A stretch of DNA of 64,000 nt from Siphonodentalium dalli (GCA_032622095.1 CP136064.1:274931614-274995613), one strand, 5' to 3'. Numbered from the stretch's first letter, positions 33,569 through 45,655 are shown. Notes: generated by a model from the letters alone, not told the origin. Translations and numbers: made by a program.

Positions 33569-34661
33569 GACTAGCAGGTTAGCCCGCCACTGGCGGCATT
33601 CGTCCCATGGCTTTGGTCGATCCATTAATTTTAGTTTTTCAATGTAACCCCGTACAGGACCGGGCTACTCAAAAACCAAATTTCAAGTCGATAGCTCCAC
33701 CCGTTTCCGATATCTCGTCTGCGCATGCGCTGCACGGGCGTCGCACGGGCTCGCCAATACGACAGCGACGACCACCTGGTCAAACTACACTCACGTACCA
33801 AGTTTCGTCCCGATCGGTCGAGGTGTTGGTATCTGATGCAAAAGACGAAATTGTGAGTGTTGGTCATGCAATAGTCCCCGCCGTGAACCTCATCGTCGCA
33901 AAGAGCGGACAGTCAATTAACCCCGTTGTGACCCTCAATCACCAACGCGACGTAAACATGTGTTGCGTTCTAAAAATAGGAAAGCACTTTCTCTCTGCAT
34001 AATTCTGCAGATGCTAATAACGTTGCTCCCCGTAGGTAGCAATATCGTTGTTGTTGATATTTACGGCTTGGGGGCTATTTTCTTATTTAGCAAGTTTGAG
34101 CTCAATCGGTTAGAGTCTATAAAGGACACACTCATATATATGACACTTCCCGTAGGTAGCAAGTTTGAGCTCAATCGGCATTCCCTGGAATTTCCCGTAG
34201 ATTGGCAGATTCCAGTAGCTTTATAACGGTATATCTGGGAAGAAATCTGATGCTATATTCGTGATTATGTGGGATGATTTCGGTATATACCAAAGGTATA
34301 TACTGTAAAAACAAAGCGCGCCATCCGTGCTCGCAGGGAATAAATTTCGAGCGATAACGTTTGCGTTCCCGTATAACTCTGCAGATGCGAATAACGTTGA
34401 ATGGGAAACAGACGCTCTTTATAGAGATGCGTCAAAAACAAACGCTCATTAAATAATTACTTAATTAACCCCCGCCGTGCCTTTGCGGTGATTTGAGATT
34501 GGAGAACGGGTGCTCTGAGCTTCTCTAAACCGCGACCACGGTCGTGTCGGTGGGATTCGACACTTACATAGGAAGTTTGAGCTCAATCTTTACACGCGTT
34601 TTGGATTCTATGAAGTACATACATACATATATATATACGAAGTCTCAAAATATATAGTATA
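33569..34661 (+). repeat. 1,093-bp repeat unit, copy 2
   Basis: By eye it is identical to the preceding copy at every position compared, including the tail. It is either a very recent tandem duplication or an assembly artefact. Confidence 0.85.
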
Positions 34662-34874
34662 GATTAATCAACTCAATCGTGTGGAAATCGATGGGGGTGA
34701 AAGAAAAGGCGATCGGTTTGACCAGTAATCACAAACTGAAATGGGCACATTTCCACATGATAGAAGACAAACAACTGAGATGTCATTAGAGCAATGAGTT
34801 ATTGCACGATTGATTCTAACCAGATATTTGAAGGCTAATTCCTGGCAAATCCCAGCTCTATAAAAACAACTTGA

Positions 34875-35403
34875 AGGTCCGCTTAATTTTCGAGTCACCG
34901 AATATTGTTTTTATAGTGCCTTGATATACGGTTCTAATAACAATCTATGCCATAAAATATGATTAAAATACTGTAATTCATCAGCATTTGGAAGATCTGT
35001 GTCTCTGAAGGTGCCCATAGAGTAATAGAAAATAGCTGAAATCATAAAAGCTTATCCCCATCTGTGGCTCCCAAAACACAACAGAATGCAAACGTTTGTT
35101 ATATTTTCAAAGGAAGGGGTATAACTCTATATCTAAATATATAGAGTTATCCCCCTTCCATTGAAAATAATAGACTTTGTGCAGAAACTTGAGCACAGAA
35201 CAAACGTTTTTTTCTCTCAACAAAAACAGTTTCACAGTTTATTACATACATTGACATGCTCTAAAACGCTTACAATTATAATAAAACATGAAGTATGGTA
35301 AAACAATAAACATATAAGCAACACAATCTAAATTTAAAATGCCATATAATATGGCATATATTTTATATAATGTGTTTTGGGGGTTCGAAAATTAAGTGGA
35401 CCT
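34875..35403. mobile_element. TTAA-type MITE, family D
   Basis: Right flank TTAA, left flank TTGA. The ends are AGGTCCGCTTAATTTTCGA and TCGAAAATTAAGTGGACCT. An internal inverted pair GGTATAACTCTATAT ... ATATAGAGTTATCCCCC lies at about 35115-35162. Confidence 0.65.
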
Positions 35404-35512
35404 TTAACGGTACATAAGGCCATCTAAGTGGGTTCATGCCAAATAACAAAACGTCTGTACATGAAAAGTATATGAATAATAGATTTACATTTTTGCTTAT
35501 TTTTACCATTAA

Positions 35513-35892
35513 CCCTTTACCCAACAAACCGGCCAAAACCGGCCAAATAAAGCTTCAACAGCCTAAAATATCTTCGGTCTGTCTTAATAAAACCATACAA
35601 ATATGGATATCATTGGAACCGGCTCCTTGACCACATGGTGATAGTTACAGTTATGCCCTGTGCCAATGCATTCTCTTATATATGCGAGTCGACCATAGGT
35701 CGCCTCGCATATATAAGAGAATGCATTGGCCTAAAAAAAAACTTTTTTCCATTTTTTCTTACATTCTTTAACAATTTTATAATTTTTAATGTGTTAAGCC
35801 AATGCATTCTCTTATATATGCGAGGCGACCTATGGTCGACTCGCATATATAAGAGAATGCATTGGCACAGGGCCGTTCTGTTGGGTAAAGGG
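35513..35892. mobile_element. TTAA-flanked double-hairpin MITE, family A
   Basis: TTAA lies on both sides, ends CCCTTTACCCAACAAAC and TGTTGGGTAAAGGG, with both hairpins intact. Confidence 0.9.
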
Positions 35893-35896
35893 TTAA

Positions 35897-36400
35897 TAAA
35901 TCTAAAAATAAATTAATAAATCTCAAATAATGACATTTCGCATGTCAAAACCATTGTTATGTAAACATTCCTTTTACAAAGGAAATACCGATACAAGTCT
36001 ATTTAGTCCAATGAGATGCCAAAGTTTAATCAAAACTTGACAATAAACATTGGAAAAAGTCACAGCATTGAAAAAATTTCTGAAAATCATATTCAGACTA
36101 AAATATTTGAACTTACTACACTATTTGTGACTAACCTGGTGTTTGTTGACAAATCACTATAACATTTTGTTTCCATATATAATAATTTCCTTATTGGAGA
36201 ACTATCAATAATGAATATATTATAAGAGCAAAGTTTATCTAATGATCCATGTTCTCCTTTGTGGTAATGTTATTTCAATATGTGGACTTTTACATATTTG
36301 CCTTGGGTAGTATACCTTTAATGAACTAAATATATATACCACTGCGCATGCAGTTAATCAGTTGGGCATGTACATTTTAAAAGCAGTTTTGATAGTTTGT
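35897..36400. other. No gene seen
   Basis: AT-rich intergenic sequence without recognised features. Confidence 0.4.
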
Positions 36401-37530
36401 TGTTAGTATGATGTCCCACAGGGGCCTGTAAAATCCCTTGATAAACCCTACAGACCACACCCCGCATCTGATCCCCACCAAACTTCATATGGATCTTCGC
36501 GGTGACCTCTAGATTGGAGTTATGGATTATTTCCGAGATAGGTTAAAAAACATTACCGCCAGCAGCCATCTTGGATTTTACTATTTGCATTAGTAAATCC
36601 TTCGGCACACCACACGGGCCACGTCCGTCACCCAATTGCCATTAAAATTCATACGGATCTTCGGGATTATCTCAAGATGGGAGCCATCTATTATTTCTTA
36701 AATTGGCTTTGATTCCATCAGCATACCCTGCAGCCTAGCTGCATAGATCGAAGAAATGTTTTGAAAATTTGCAGGCATGATTAGGATCACTTCTAGATGA
36801 GAGCTATCGAATTTGAACGATTTTCGATGAAAAAACATGACCACATGCAGGCAGCCATCTTATCTTGTATTTTACTCTTTGCAAGACTAAATCCTTTGGC
36901 AAATCACACACACCACATCAATTGTCCGATCATCACCAAACTTTATATCTAAATAATTTATTATTACCCAAAATGGTTGCCATATATGGTCGGTGAAAAT
37001 TGAAACACGGGGATATATTGACAGATAAGATAATAGATACATGCCGTTGATCTCAGACGACTTAAATGTGGACTACTAAATTCAGGGTGACATCTTGATG
37101 GGAGTCATCAATTTTTCCGAAATTCGTTATAAAAAATGGCTGCCAGTTGCCATCTTGGGTTTACTCTTTGCATGTCTAAATCTTCCGACACAACCTACAG
37201 GCCACATCCCTCACTCAATCGTCACCAAATCTTCGGGATGACCTCTAGATGGGAGCCAACCATGTTTTTCGAAATTCGTTAACAAATATGGCTGCCAGTG
37301 GCCATCTTGGATTTAACTTTTGCAGGACTAAATTCCCTCGGCACAACTTATACGGGCAACATCCCTCTTCCGACCGTCACCATACCGCAAAAGGATCGTC
37401 GGGGTGACCTCCAGATGGGTGCAAACAAAATTTTCCGAGAAAAACAACCTAGTCGCCAGCGGCCATTTTGGATTTTACTCTTTTCTTGACTAACATTTTT
37501 GCCACAACCATCATCCATCATCCAAACTTC
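36400..37530 (+). repeat. 'gccatcttggattttactc' repeat region
   Basis: Several diverged units contain GCCATCTTGGATTTTACT, CTTTGCA, CACACCACATC and AGATGGGAGCCA. The same family lies inverted at 51945-52745, where it ends in GCTCAAACTTGACTTTGTCA. Confidence 0.55.
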
Positions 37531-39150
37531 ATAAAATAAAATTGCTTTTGTTAAATTGAGCAAGGAATTAAAGTATATTAAAACAATATTATTATATAAA
37601 TCAAAATGTTTCAATGACCAAATGTGCTTGAAGCGCACAAAGGGCCGCCGCTAAGTGAAGGGTCTGTCTAAGATCAAAATGTGTGCGAAGTCCAACAAAG
37701 GGGGCCACAGGTATCTCCGATGCTGAATATAGGCTCCCAAAAGGGAGCCTGTTTCAGCTAGTTTAGTATAAGAGAACTAAGTTGCTCCAGTAGACTAACA
37801 TAGTGGTATGGAATATGTTAGATAATGGGCTGGTTGACAGACTAATCAGGAAATAATTAGAAATTCTGAAATTTTGTGTAATCTGCACAATGACCTAGGT
37901 GAATTTATAAAACTTTTTTTTTTCAATTAAAACAGCTTCTGAAACAGGTTAAACTGTTATTTGAACTAATTGAGATAATGCCCAGTCATAAAAGTGATAT
38001 CAGTAGAGTTTTATGAGATTTTAGACCAATTTTAGTGAAATTTGGAGGGTGGGTGTCAAAAAATTGGGACTCAAAAAATATTTTTTTGCATGTTTGGGGT
38101 GGTGAGTCCCCGAAAATGCCAGATGCAAAAAATCGGCATACCTTCCTGCAAATTTGTTACTACCCCCCACCCACCCGTGATGAATACAAAAAATTAACTT
38201 CCGGAAAAAACAGATTTTTCAACTCGAGCGAAGTAAACATGTCGGCAAATGGACAAGTCAGGTTGGTACAGTATAGGGTATACTTACCAATCTGACCTGT
38301 CATGTTCACTGTACAGTGTATCTCTAGAATTCAAGCCATTTAGTATGATTTATTCCATTGATTAGGTTAGATATCACCCGAGAAGTATGTACCCGTCCGA
38401 TTCGTACCTCTGCATGTCGAAAGGGCAACACCGCGGAGTCCACTAACAAATATTAGGATTCAAAAAGCATGCATGCAAGGTCACGGTAATCCGTTTGTTA
38501 TTGTATAAGTATTATCTCATTGACATGGGCAACATAACTGGGGTCAGGAAAACATATGCAACCAAGATAACTGTCGGCTTGGTCTAGATAGTGTTCCAAG
38601 TAAATGGTGTGCGTAAATTCGCGTTGTCTATTGTTTGCACGTGCAAAACGGTAACACGGTTGGGCGAGTCCATGCGTTCTCGCCGCAGTTGGAATGCATA
38701 AATTTGTGAATAATTTTTACGGTAAAGTTGTTTTTATAAGGCTACTTGTTATCGTTTTTCATTCCAATGACCTGCATCGAGCGGATGACAACGGCGGGGG
38801 GGGGGGGGGGGGGGGGGGCTCGATTGTCCGCCCGACGTGTCATTCTCTTCCATGAACGACTCTGACTTCATATATGATATGGTAACTAATACATAATGAC
38901 ACTTTATCCAGAGGCCTGTACTTTTGTGCACCTTTCTCGTGACAACACGGCATCTACGCTCCATGTCGATATCTATATCACTGAAGATATGGCCTGATTG
39001 GTAACGTGGGGAACCATACATGTAATAGAACTTTAAAATTAGCTACACTTTTGTTGATATTCGGTAGCGTTGAACTTTAAAAATGCACACCGAATACGGG
39101 ACGAAGCATCGAACCACATTTAACAATTTCTTGACGGGAGCTGCGCTGGC
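37530..39150. other. Intergenic, no gene seen
   Basis: It contains a 'gacccacc'-type fragment (38035-38175), a short hairpin around GACAAGTCAGGTTGGTA (38249-38305) and a G27 tract near 38792-38818. No coding exon was recognised, although a non-coding first exon of the downstream gene could lie here. Confidence 0.4.
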
Positions 39151-39154
39151 GCAA

Positions 39155-39444
39155 AATTAAAAACCCTGTGCCAATACAATTTATTATATATGCGAGTCGA
39201 CCATTGGTCGCCTCGCACATATAAGAGAATGCATTGGCCTAACAATTTTTTTTATCAAATTTTCTTACATTCTTTAACAATTGTTTATCAATTGTTTTAA
39301 TTTTTTCTTACATTTTTTAACAATTATAAAAAATAATATATTTCTTTTAGGCCAATGCATTCTCTTATATATACGAAGCGACCTAAGAGAATCCCTTGGC
39401 ACAGGGTTTTCCTAAATAATTCAGGAAGCTCCAGTCATCAGAGA
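39155..39444. mobile_element. Degenerate family A double-hairpin MITE
   Basis: The CCCTGTGCCAATACAAT hairpin and a mutated right hairpin remain. The right end reads TCCAGTCATCAGAGAG then TTAA. It ends about 85 bp before the probable splice acceptor of the next gene. Confidence 0.6.
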
Positions 39445-39535
39445 GTTAAGTGATTACAAGGTGTGGAGTTACGGTTCAGTGTCATGACACTTCCATCGTA
39501 TATTAATGATGATCCTTCTATATTTAACAGGCACC

Positions 39536-39575
39536 ATGCAAACGTACCTCGTACTGCTGCTAGTAGTTTCATTAT
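39536..39575 (+). CDS. Cysteine-rich gene, exon 1 (signal peptide)
   Basis: The ATG lies five bases after a TTTAACAG acceptor-like site. It encodes a hydrophobic leader and ends in phase 1 at the strong donor GTAAGT. Confidence 0.8.
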
Positions 39576-42500
39576 GTAAGTATTGCATGTCAAATTAAAA
39601 TCAGACTCTGAACAATTTACGCGTTACAGAATTTAAACGAAATAGCGGGGAATTCCATTACTTCCAAGAAGCATTACGTCAGTGTCAGACAATCACAACA
39701 TTTAACAGTAAAACGACGTACAAGGCAATCAGACGATCATTGTCGATTTGAATTCCTACACAGCTATATTGACTACGATATCCCAGTTTATCGACACATA
39801 GCTATAGTAATAGCGTAATAAATTTCCTGTCACATTGCTAATTTCACACAAGCAGTGTTTACAATTCAGAGTTTACGTACGACAACTAATTAAACATTAA
39901 AAGTGCCTGTGAAGAGTCGTCAATAAAACGGTGCACATAACAGAGTTAATGCTGGTCAGTTTACATGTATATTAGAAAATAACGAACACGTCATTATCTG
40001 GCAAAAATAACCCAACGTTTGTCATTCGCCGTGTCGAATGCAGCATATTACATTAATATGGAATCCTATTAGGGCCACTTGCTAATGGCGCTTTCGGCGC
40101 ACTTTTTGTCGCTTTCGGCGCTTTCGGCGCTTTCGGCGCGCGCCGAAACATACCATAATGGCGCACTTTTTGTCGCTTCCGGCGCGCGCCATTAGGGAGT
40201 GGACCTAATAGTATGCCTAATGGCGCTTTCGGCGCGCGCCGAAAGCGACAAAAAGTGCACCATTAGTAACGCGCCGAAAGCGACAAAATGTGCGCCGTTA
40301 CGGCGCACATTTTGTCGCTTTCGGCGCGCCGAAACATGCGCTAATATCGCACATTTTGTCGCTTACGGTGCGCGCGCCGAAAGCGCCGAAAGCGACAAAA
40401 AGTGCGCCGAAAACGACAAATAGTGCGACGTAACGGCGCATATTTTGTCGCTTTCGGCGCGTTACTAATGGCGCACTTTTTGTCGCCGAAAGCGCCATTA
40501 GCAAGTGGCCCTAATAGGATTCCACACATTAACGTATATCGCCAGCGCTTCTTCCTGGTTGTCAAAGAAAAGACCATCGTCGTTAAAATCGAAATTCCTA
40601 TGCCTATAGTGAAACTTGGCACAGATAGTTAGTGCCATGCATGTCAAACTATCGTCGTTAAAAGCGAAGTTCCTATGCCTAGTGAAACTTGGCACAGATA
40701 GTTAGTACAATGCATGGGAACATGTTCACCTGCGACTGGGGGTATGGAGTTATTCCCCCTTTTCGACTTTGAAATTGTTCGCAACAGTTATAATTTTCTC
40801 CGAGCTTGTATTCCTACATTTTCGGGTCAATTAAAACTAGGCGCATATATTTACAACTATGGGAGCCTGTGCACCTGCGACTACGGGGTCTGTTGACTTT
40901 TTGCAGTGGAGTTATTCCCCTTTTTCGACTTTGAAATTGTTCGCAACAGTTATAATTTTCTCCGAGCTTGTATTCCTACATTTTCCGGTCAATTAAAACT
41001 ATAGGCGCATATATTTACAACTATGGGAGCCTGTGCACCTGCGACTACGGGGTCTGTTGACTTTTTGCAGTGGAGTTATTCCCCTTTTTCGACTTTGAAA
41101 TTGTTCGCAACAGTTATAATTTTCGCCGAGCTTGTATTCCTACATTTTCCGGTCAATTAAAACTAGGCGCATATATTTACAACTATGGGAGCCTGTGTAC
41201 CTGTGAGTATGAGCTCGGTCCACCTTAAAGACAAACATGTTAATATGGTTACCCTTAAAGGTACTCAATCCGATTAAACGCCCCTCAATTACTATTTATT
41301 TGGCTTCGGGCGTAAATATTTTTTTTTATTCCAGTCGAGGAACCCACACATCAAAGATCAGAGTGATCAGATATCGATTTTTTAAATCTTTTATTTTTCA
41401 CCACCTGGAATATTAAGTGGCCCAGTAAAAGTCGACGAGAAGACTGTCTCAGGACCAATTTGCGGATGAAGATGGATAACTCTAAAATCAAGTGGCTTTT
41501 TTGTGTCAGATATTTGACAAAACGGCAACATTTCGTTGAACAAAATGTTGATAAATAACATGCCGCATGATAACTGAAGCGGCAATTCAAAAAACTTTGT
41601 TGTTGTTGGAATCTGATGATATGGAGATCATCGAATCGGATTGAGTACCTGTAGCACTGCGGGTGTATCATTAGTCCCACCCAGAGTTCATTAGTCCCAC
41701 CCAGAGTTCATAAGTCCCACCCAGAGTTCATTATTCCCACCCAGAGTTCATCCTAAATCCTTTCTTTATTTCCAGGGTCGTCAGTAGAATCAAAAAACAA
41801 ACTCTGTTACGACAGCCACCCTGATTTGAGCGGCCTTCTTTGCTATAAATCATGCAAAAGTGGTTATGGAGGGGCGGGGCCAGTTTGCTGGGCCAGGTGT
41901 CCACCAGGCACGACGGACATCGGCTTTGTTTGCACAAAGAAAACTTATGGTAGGGGAATTGGCAAGACGCTACGCTACTGTCGAAACGGAGAAGAGAAGG
42001 GTGGACTGATATGCTATCCTAAATGCAAGTCTGGTTACGATGGAGTTGGGCCCGTGTGTTGGCAACGTTGTAACGCGGGGTATGATAACGTTGGCCCTAC
42101 ATGCCTTAAAAAGTTACACGTATATAACAGGGATGTGGGGAGCTGCCCATGGCACGATAAATGTGGGTTATGTGGCGGTCCCTGGTATAATGTTTGCGGA
42201 AAAAGACGCAACTGTGGTAAAAGCTGCAAATCTGGTTACCATAACGACGGTTGTTTCTGTCGCAAAGCCATGCATCTTTACTGGAAGAAGTCATACGGAC
42301 GCGGAATAGGTAAAGCAATGGTCTGCGGTGGAAATGAAGAACAAAACGGCTTGTTGTGTTATCCGAAATGCAAATCTGGATACTATGGCGTGGGACCCGT
42401 ATGTTGGGCGCGGTGCTCCGGCCTAACCACAGACACGGGAGTGCAGTGTCAGAAGCGCTCATACGGGAGAGGAGTTGGAAAGGTCATAAATTGTCTGAAA

Positions 42501-43076
42501 ACCCCGTCATGTAAATCATTGAATGGAGGATGTCCTGGTATTTCATCAGCGCTGTCAAGCATGAAAGGGGTCAAGGTCATACAAGCAGCAGCGTGCGTCG
42601 ACTTGTACCACAGACTAAAGTCGTGGTTAGCTCTTATTAAAACCTTCAGTAACTGCTTCAACAATCGCGACTGGTCCACGGTTTCACTGTCTTACACTGC
42701 AGGAGCGGCGATCGGGGTCACGGTATCAGGGGAGGTCGGAATAGCTATTGATGTCAAATCGAACAAGGGGATCTGCTTTGTCGGGGGATGCTGGGGTGCC
42801 AAGGCGGACGTTTCCATAGGAGCGGAGATCAACGTCGGGTACTGGAAGAGTTTGGATTCCATTCCAGGAAAATCTAAAGCTGTGTCACTTGGACTCGATG
42901 TTCCTCTTACTGAAATTGGGGCATCAGTTACCATGGTTACGAGTAACCCTGGTAATGATTATCTTGGTACCGTATTTAGCATTGGGCTAGGTGTTGGCAT
43001 CAACCCGATCGATGTGGGAGCATATCAATGCGACACTCCATCTTCCGGCGTAACTCCATTCACACAGCCGTCATAA
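39536..43076 (+). CDS. Secreted cysteine-rich repeat protein, unnamed family (two coding exons)
   Basis: Exon 39536-39575 (MQTYLVLLLVVSL plus one base, donor GTAAGT) joins exon 41776-43076 (acceptor TTTATTTCCAG) in phase 1, giving Trp14 and 446 residues. TTTAACAG just before GCACCATG suggests an upstream non-coding exon ending at 39530. Residues 1-19 form a signal peptide. Residues ~25-245 hold three cysteine-rich modules of the pattern GLLCYxxCKSGYxGxGPVCW, then RCxxGxTDxGxxC and (K)YGRGxGK, with a divergent cysteine block (CPWHDKCGLCGGPW) between modules two and three. Residues ~290-440 form a Gly/Val-rich, probably beta-sheet domain with GWTVSLSYTAG-like strands, CFVGGCWGA and GVGINPIDVGAY. 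I recognise no named family, so function is unknown; a secreted or extracellular role is inferred only from the signal peptide and cysteine content. The reading frame is intact. Confidence 0.8.
40060..40523. mobile_element. GC-rich palindromic element, 464 bp
   Basis: Perfect terminal inverted repeats of about 40 bp read GGAATCCTATTAGGGCCACT and continue to GCTAATGGCGCTTTCGGCG. The interior is a patchwork of direct and inverted GGCGCGCGCCGAAAGCGACA and AAAAAGTGCGCC blocks, so it can fold in many alternative ways. It is far more GC- and CpG-rich than the flanking DNA. Confidence 0.85.
40746..41215. repeat. ~164-bp tandem repeat, about 3 copies
   Basis: Units start GGAGTTATTCCCC at 40746, 40908 and 41072 and contain TTCGCAACAGTTATAATTTT and GGGAGCCTGTGCACCTGCGA. 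Confidence 0.85.
41259..41650. mobile_element. TTAA-type MITE, family B
   Basis: The left flank is TTAA and the left end AGGTACTCAATCCGAT. The right end ATCGGATTGAGTACCT is followed by GTAG, so the right target copy has changed. Confidence 0.75.
41668..41752. repeat. 21-bp tandem repeat, 4 copies
   Basis: The unit is TTAGTCCCACCCAGAGTTCA plus one base. It ends 23 bp before the exon 2 acceptor, so it overlaps the normal branch-point region. Confidence 0.85.
41776..43076 (+). CDS. Cysteine-rich gene, exon 2
   Basis: It completes Trp14 and encodes residues 15-446 in one open frame to TAA at 43074. It contains all three cysteine modules and the C-terminal Gly/Val-rich domain. Confidence 0.85.
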
Positions 43077-43190
43077 TAAATACATAGCCGTCATTATAAA
43101 TACACTGCCGTCATTATAAATACACAGCCGTCATTATACATACACAGCCGTAATTATAAATACACAGCCGTCATTATAAATACTTTAAGT
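43058..43190 (+). repeat. 20-bp tandem repeat spanning the stop codon
   Basis: Six copies of CAGCCGTCATTATAAATACA. The first copy supplies the last codons and the stop. In it the stop TAA overlaps an AATAAA (TCATAATAAATAC). Confidence 0.85.
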
Positions 43191-44420
43191 AAGGACTATA
43201 TATACTCAATTTGAGGACATACTGGATTAACGTCAAAGTATCGAAATATAGATGCAGGGCTCTATACTGTCATAGGTTAAATTGGCCAAATGGCAATTGT
43301 TTTTTTCAAAAATGGCAAAACAAAATTTCATTTGGCCAATCCAAAATCGGAAATCTAATTCAAAAGCCCAAATAGATTTTTTAATGAGAGCGACATGAGA
43401 ATCAAATTTATAGTATGATCATCTGCTAATTGATTGGGTGATACTTCTTAATGTGTAATAAAATGCACTCGTGGCAGTGCACCTATCAAACAATGTAGTA
43501 AAACGATAATGATGATTAACACTAATGAATCCCTTGCCTGTTAGAAGGCTGAATGGTAGATGGCCGGTGGCCAGTGGCATATTGCCAAGTAACAATGGTG
43601 GGATTAAAGAAGTCTAGACACCGTATTTGAAGGTATGGACATAATTATATTGAATGTTAGGTGTTAAATAAAACAAAACTATTCATTAATTGTGAGATCA
43701 CTATCTATGATAGATATAACCATGAACACTGCCAATCTTTTGAAAAAATAATATTAATTTTGATAGTTTTTCTCAGGAAGACTGAAACGTTATGCCCAAA
43801 TTAGCACTCTTAAAATTCACGGAGCCTATATTTTATGAGGAAAACATGAGCTCAGGTGAGACTATTTTAGCTCAGGTGAGACTATTTTAGCTCAGGTGAG
43901 ACTATTTTAGCTCAGGTGAGACTATTTTTCTTGACAATTCTTTTTACAGAGGATTTTTTTGTCAATATTACAAGTAAATCTTCATCATGTATGATACAAT
44001 TATATATTTTACTATTAATTTCTTTAAAAAGTGACTTTTACAGTAAATAATCTTATGTCACCGGTTTTCAAGGCATGCTACTTCCTGCCCTATATAAGTT
44101 GAGTATATATAGTCCTTAACAACGCGTAACCAAGAGGCGAATCTAGGCGGCGTTCTTTGTTCGTTATATGTTGATTTCCACTGATCCCATGGGATCGAAT
44201 ATTACTGATATACGATATTCACTGACCATCAACTGTTGAAACTGATATCCACATCTATTTTATGTTGAATAAAATTGTGCGTTCGAGATGCAACTTCATG
44301 CAAATAACCACGAACAAATAAATTATCTACCTTGGGATCCACGACTTCCTTGTTTCCATTTTGTCCGATGATGCACTGTGTGATAAATTATTGTAGACCG
44401 ATCGGTGAGATGCTGCTGTA
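43191..44420. other. 3' flank of the cysteine-rich gene, no further gene
   Basis: AT-rich. AATAAA occurs near 43669 as a candidate poly(A) signal. A 20-bp tandem repeat (ACTATTTTAGCTCAGGTGAG, 4 copies) lies at 43849-43930. Nothing else was recognised. Confidence 0.45.
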
Positions 44421-44439
44421 TGGCAGGCCAAATCCACAT

Positions 44440-45655
44440 TTATTAGCTAATTATGCTTGAGCGTAATACATAAGCGTAATTCAATTATGATTAAGGGTGC
44501 ATTTACATTGCTATAGAAATGTATATAGATCTGTATGAAGTCACGTGTCGCGCATTACTGTGATCACAACATGATTACCAATAGTGAACGCGCGCTGATC
44601 TGTACTCTGGTAATTGACAATTCACTGCGAGACGTGTCAGTTTAGGCCAGACATGAAAATGTATCAACTATCAGCAGATAACAGCGATTTGGTATGTGCC
44701 GCATGTATTTAAAGTGTATCCTTATACCACTTGATAATGGTTCGAAGAAAGAATGAAAATCATGCAGTTACCCTACAACACCCTTTATTTGACCAAATGT
44801 AGTAAAATTTTCAACTGATGACAATTCCAATGACAATGTTAACCAATGTAGGACAATATTGTTTTCTTAAATTACATGCAGTTTTTATATATAGCTGTTA
44901 GACAATAAATATGATGATGATGACTGGCCACGGGGAGGGACCAGGACACAATCTTTCCAAGTGTTGGACATTTCCAACATTACATCCGCCCCTATGATAA
45001 GGTTGGAAAATTTCCAGCTGATGGCAATTCCAGTCCAAAATTTTGATAAAAAGTAGGAAATTATGCAAATATTGGTCCGAAAACAATACCCCCCCCCCCA
45101 AATAAAATGTTTGAAAATCAAACTACAAGATCATTTTTAATCTATTGTTGGTTTGGAAATTACAACTAATGTTGTGTCAGGTATGAAATATCCAACCGTT
45201 GAACAAGTTGCCACGTCCCTATCCGTGTTCAATATTCGAAATACACGGGTTGAAATGACAACGAAAACATTCGCCAAGCCCGAGTAACAATTAATCAAAA
45301 CTGATTTGCCTGTCGCAATATATGGGCGTTGACCGTGACGTGTAGCGGTCACGATTTTTGCTCACACGAACTAATACCGTTTTCTTTCTGTGTGCAGTTC
45401 TATATCAACCCGTTTACACTGTCTGCGTGTAGATCTGTGTACATTTCTATAGCAATGTAAATGCACCCTAAGCGTGTATCAATTACGTTTGACCGTTGAC
45501 CAATAAGCGTCATTAAACTATGGTTGAGTGTGATTGACGCAATTACGTCAAGCATAATTATATTACGCTTAAGCATAATTCTATTACACTTAAGCATAAT
45601 TCTATTACGTTAAGCATAATGCTATATTACGCTTAAATGTAATTGGATTTTCTAC
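44440..45655. repeat. 'taagcgtaat' array split by an inverted-repeat element
   Basis: Degenerate (A)AGC(G/A)TAATT units at 44440-44493 resume at 45470-45655. Between them, 44494-45469 starts AGGGTGCATTTACATTGCTA and ends in its complement, with about 40-bp terminal inverted repeats continuing to AGATCTG. No clean target duplication was seen. Confidence 0.75.

Larger units (their letters stand above)
39576..41775 (+). other. Intron of the cysteine-rich gene
   Basis: 2.2 kb beginning GTAAGT and ending TTTCCAG. It holds the GC-rich palindrome, the 164-bp tandem repeats, a family B MITE and a 21-bp tandem repeat. No further exon was recognised. Confidence 0.75.

Noticed and set aside
32514-34002. 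Two identical 131-residue frames
   Set aside because: They sit in the duplicated 1,093-bp repeat and show no protein family features.
42035-42934. Minus-strand and alternative frames over the cysteine-rich gene
   Set aside because: They are shadows of the 446-residue reading frame and lack any recognisable motif.
44494-45469. TTAA-targeting element
   Set aside because: The left junction reads TTAAGGG but the right reads CCCTAAG. Without a matching TTAA on both sides the class was left open.
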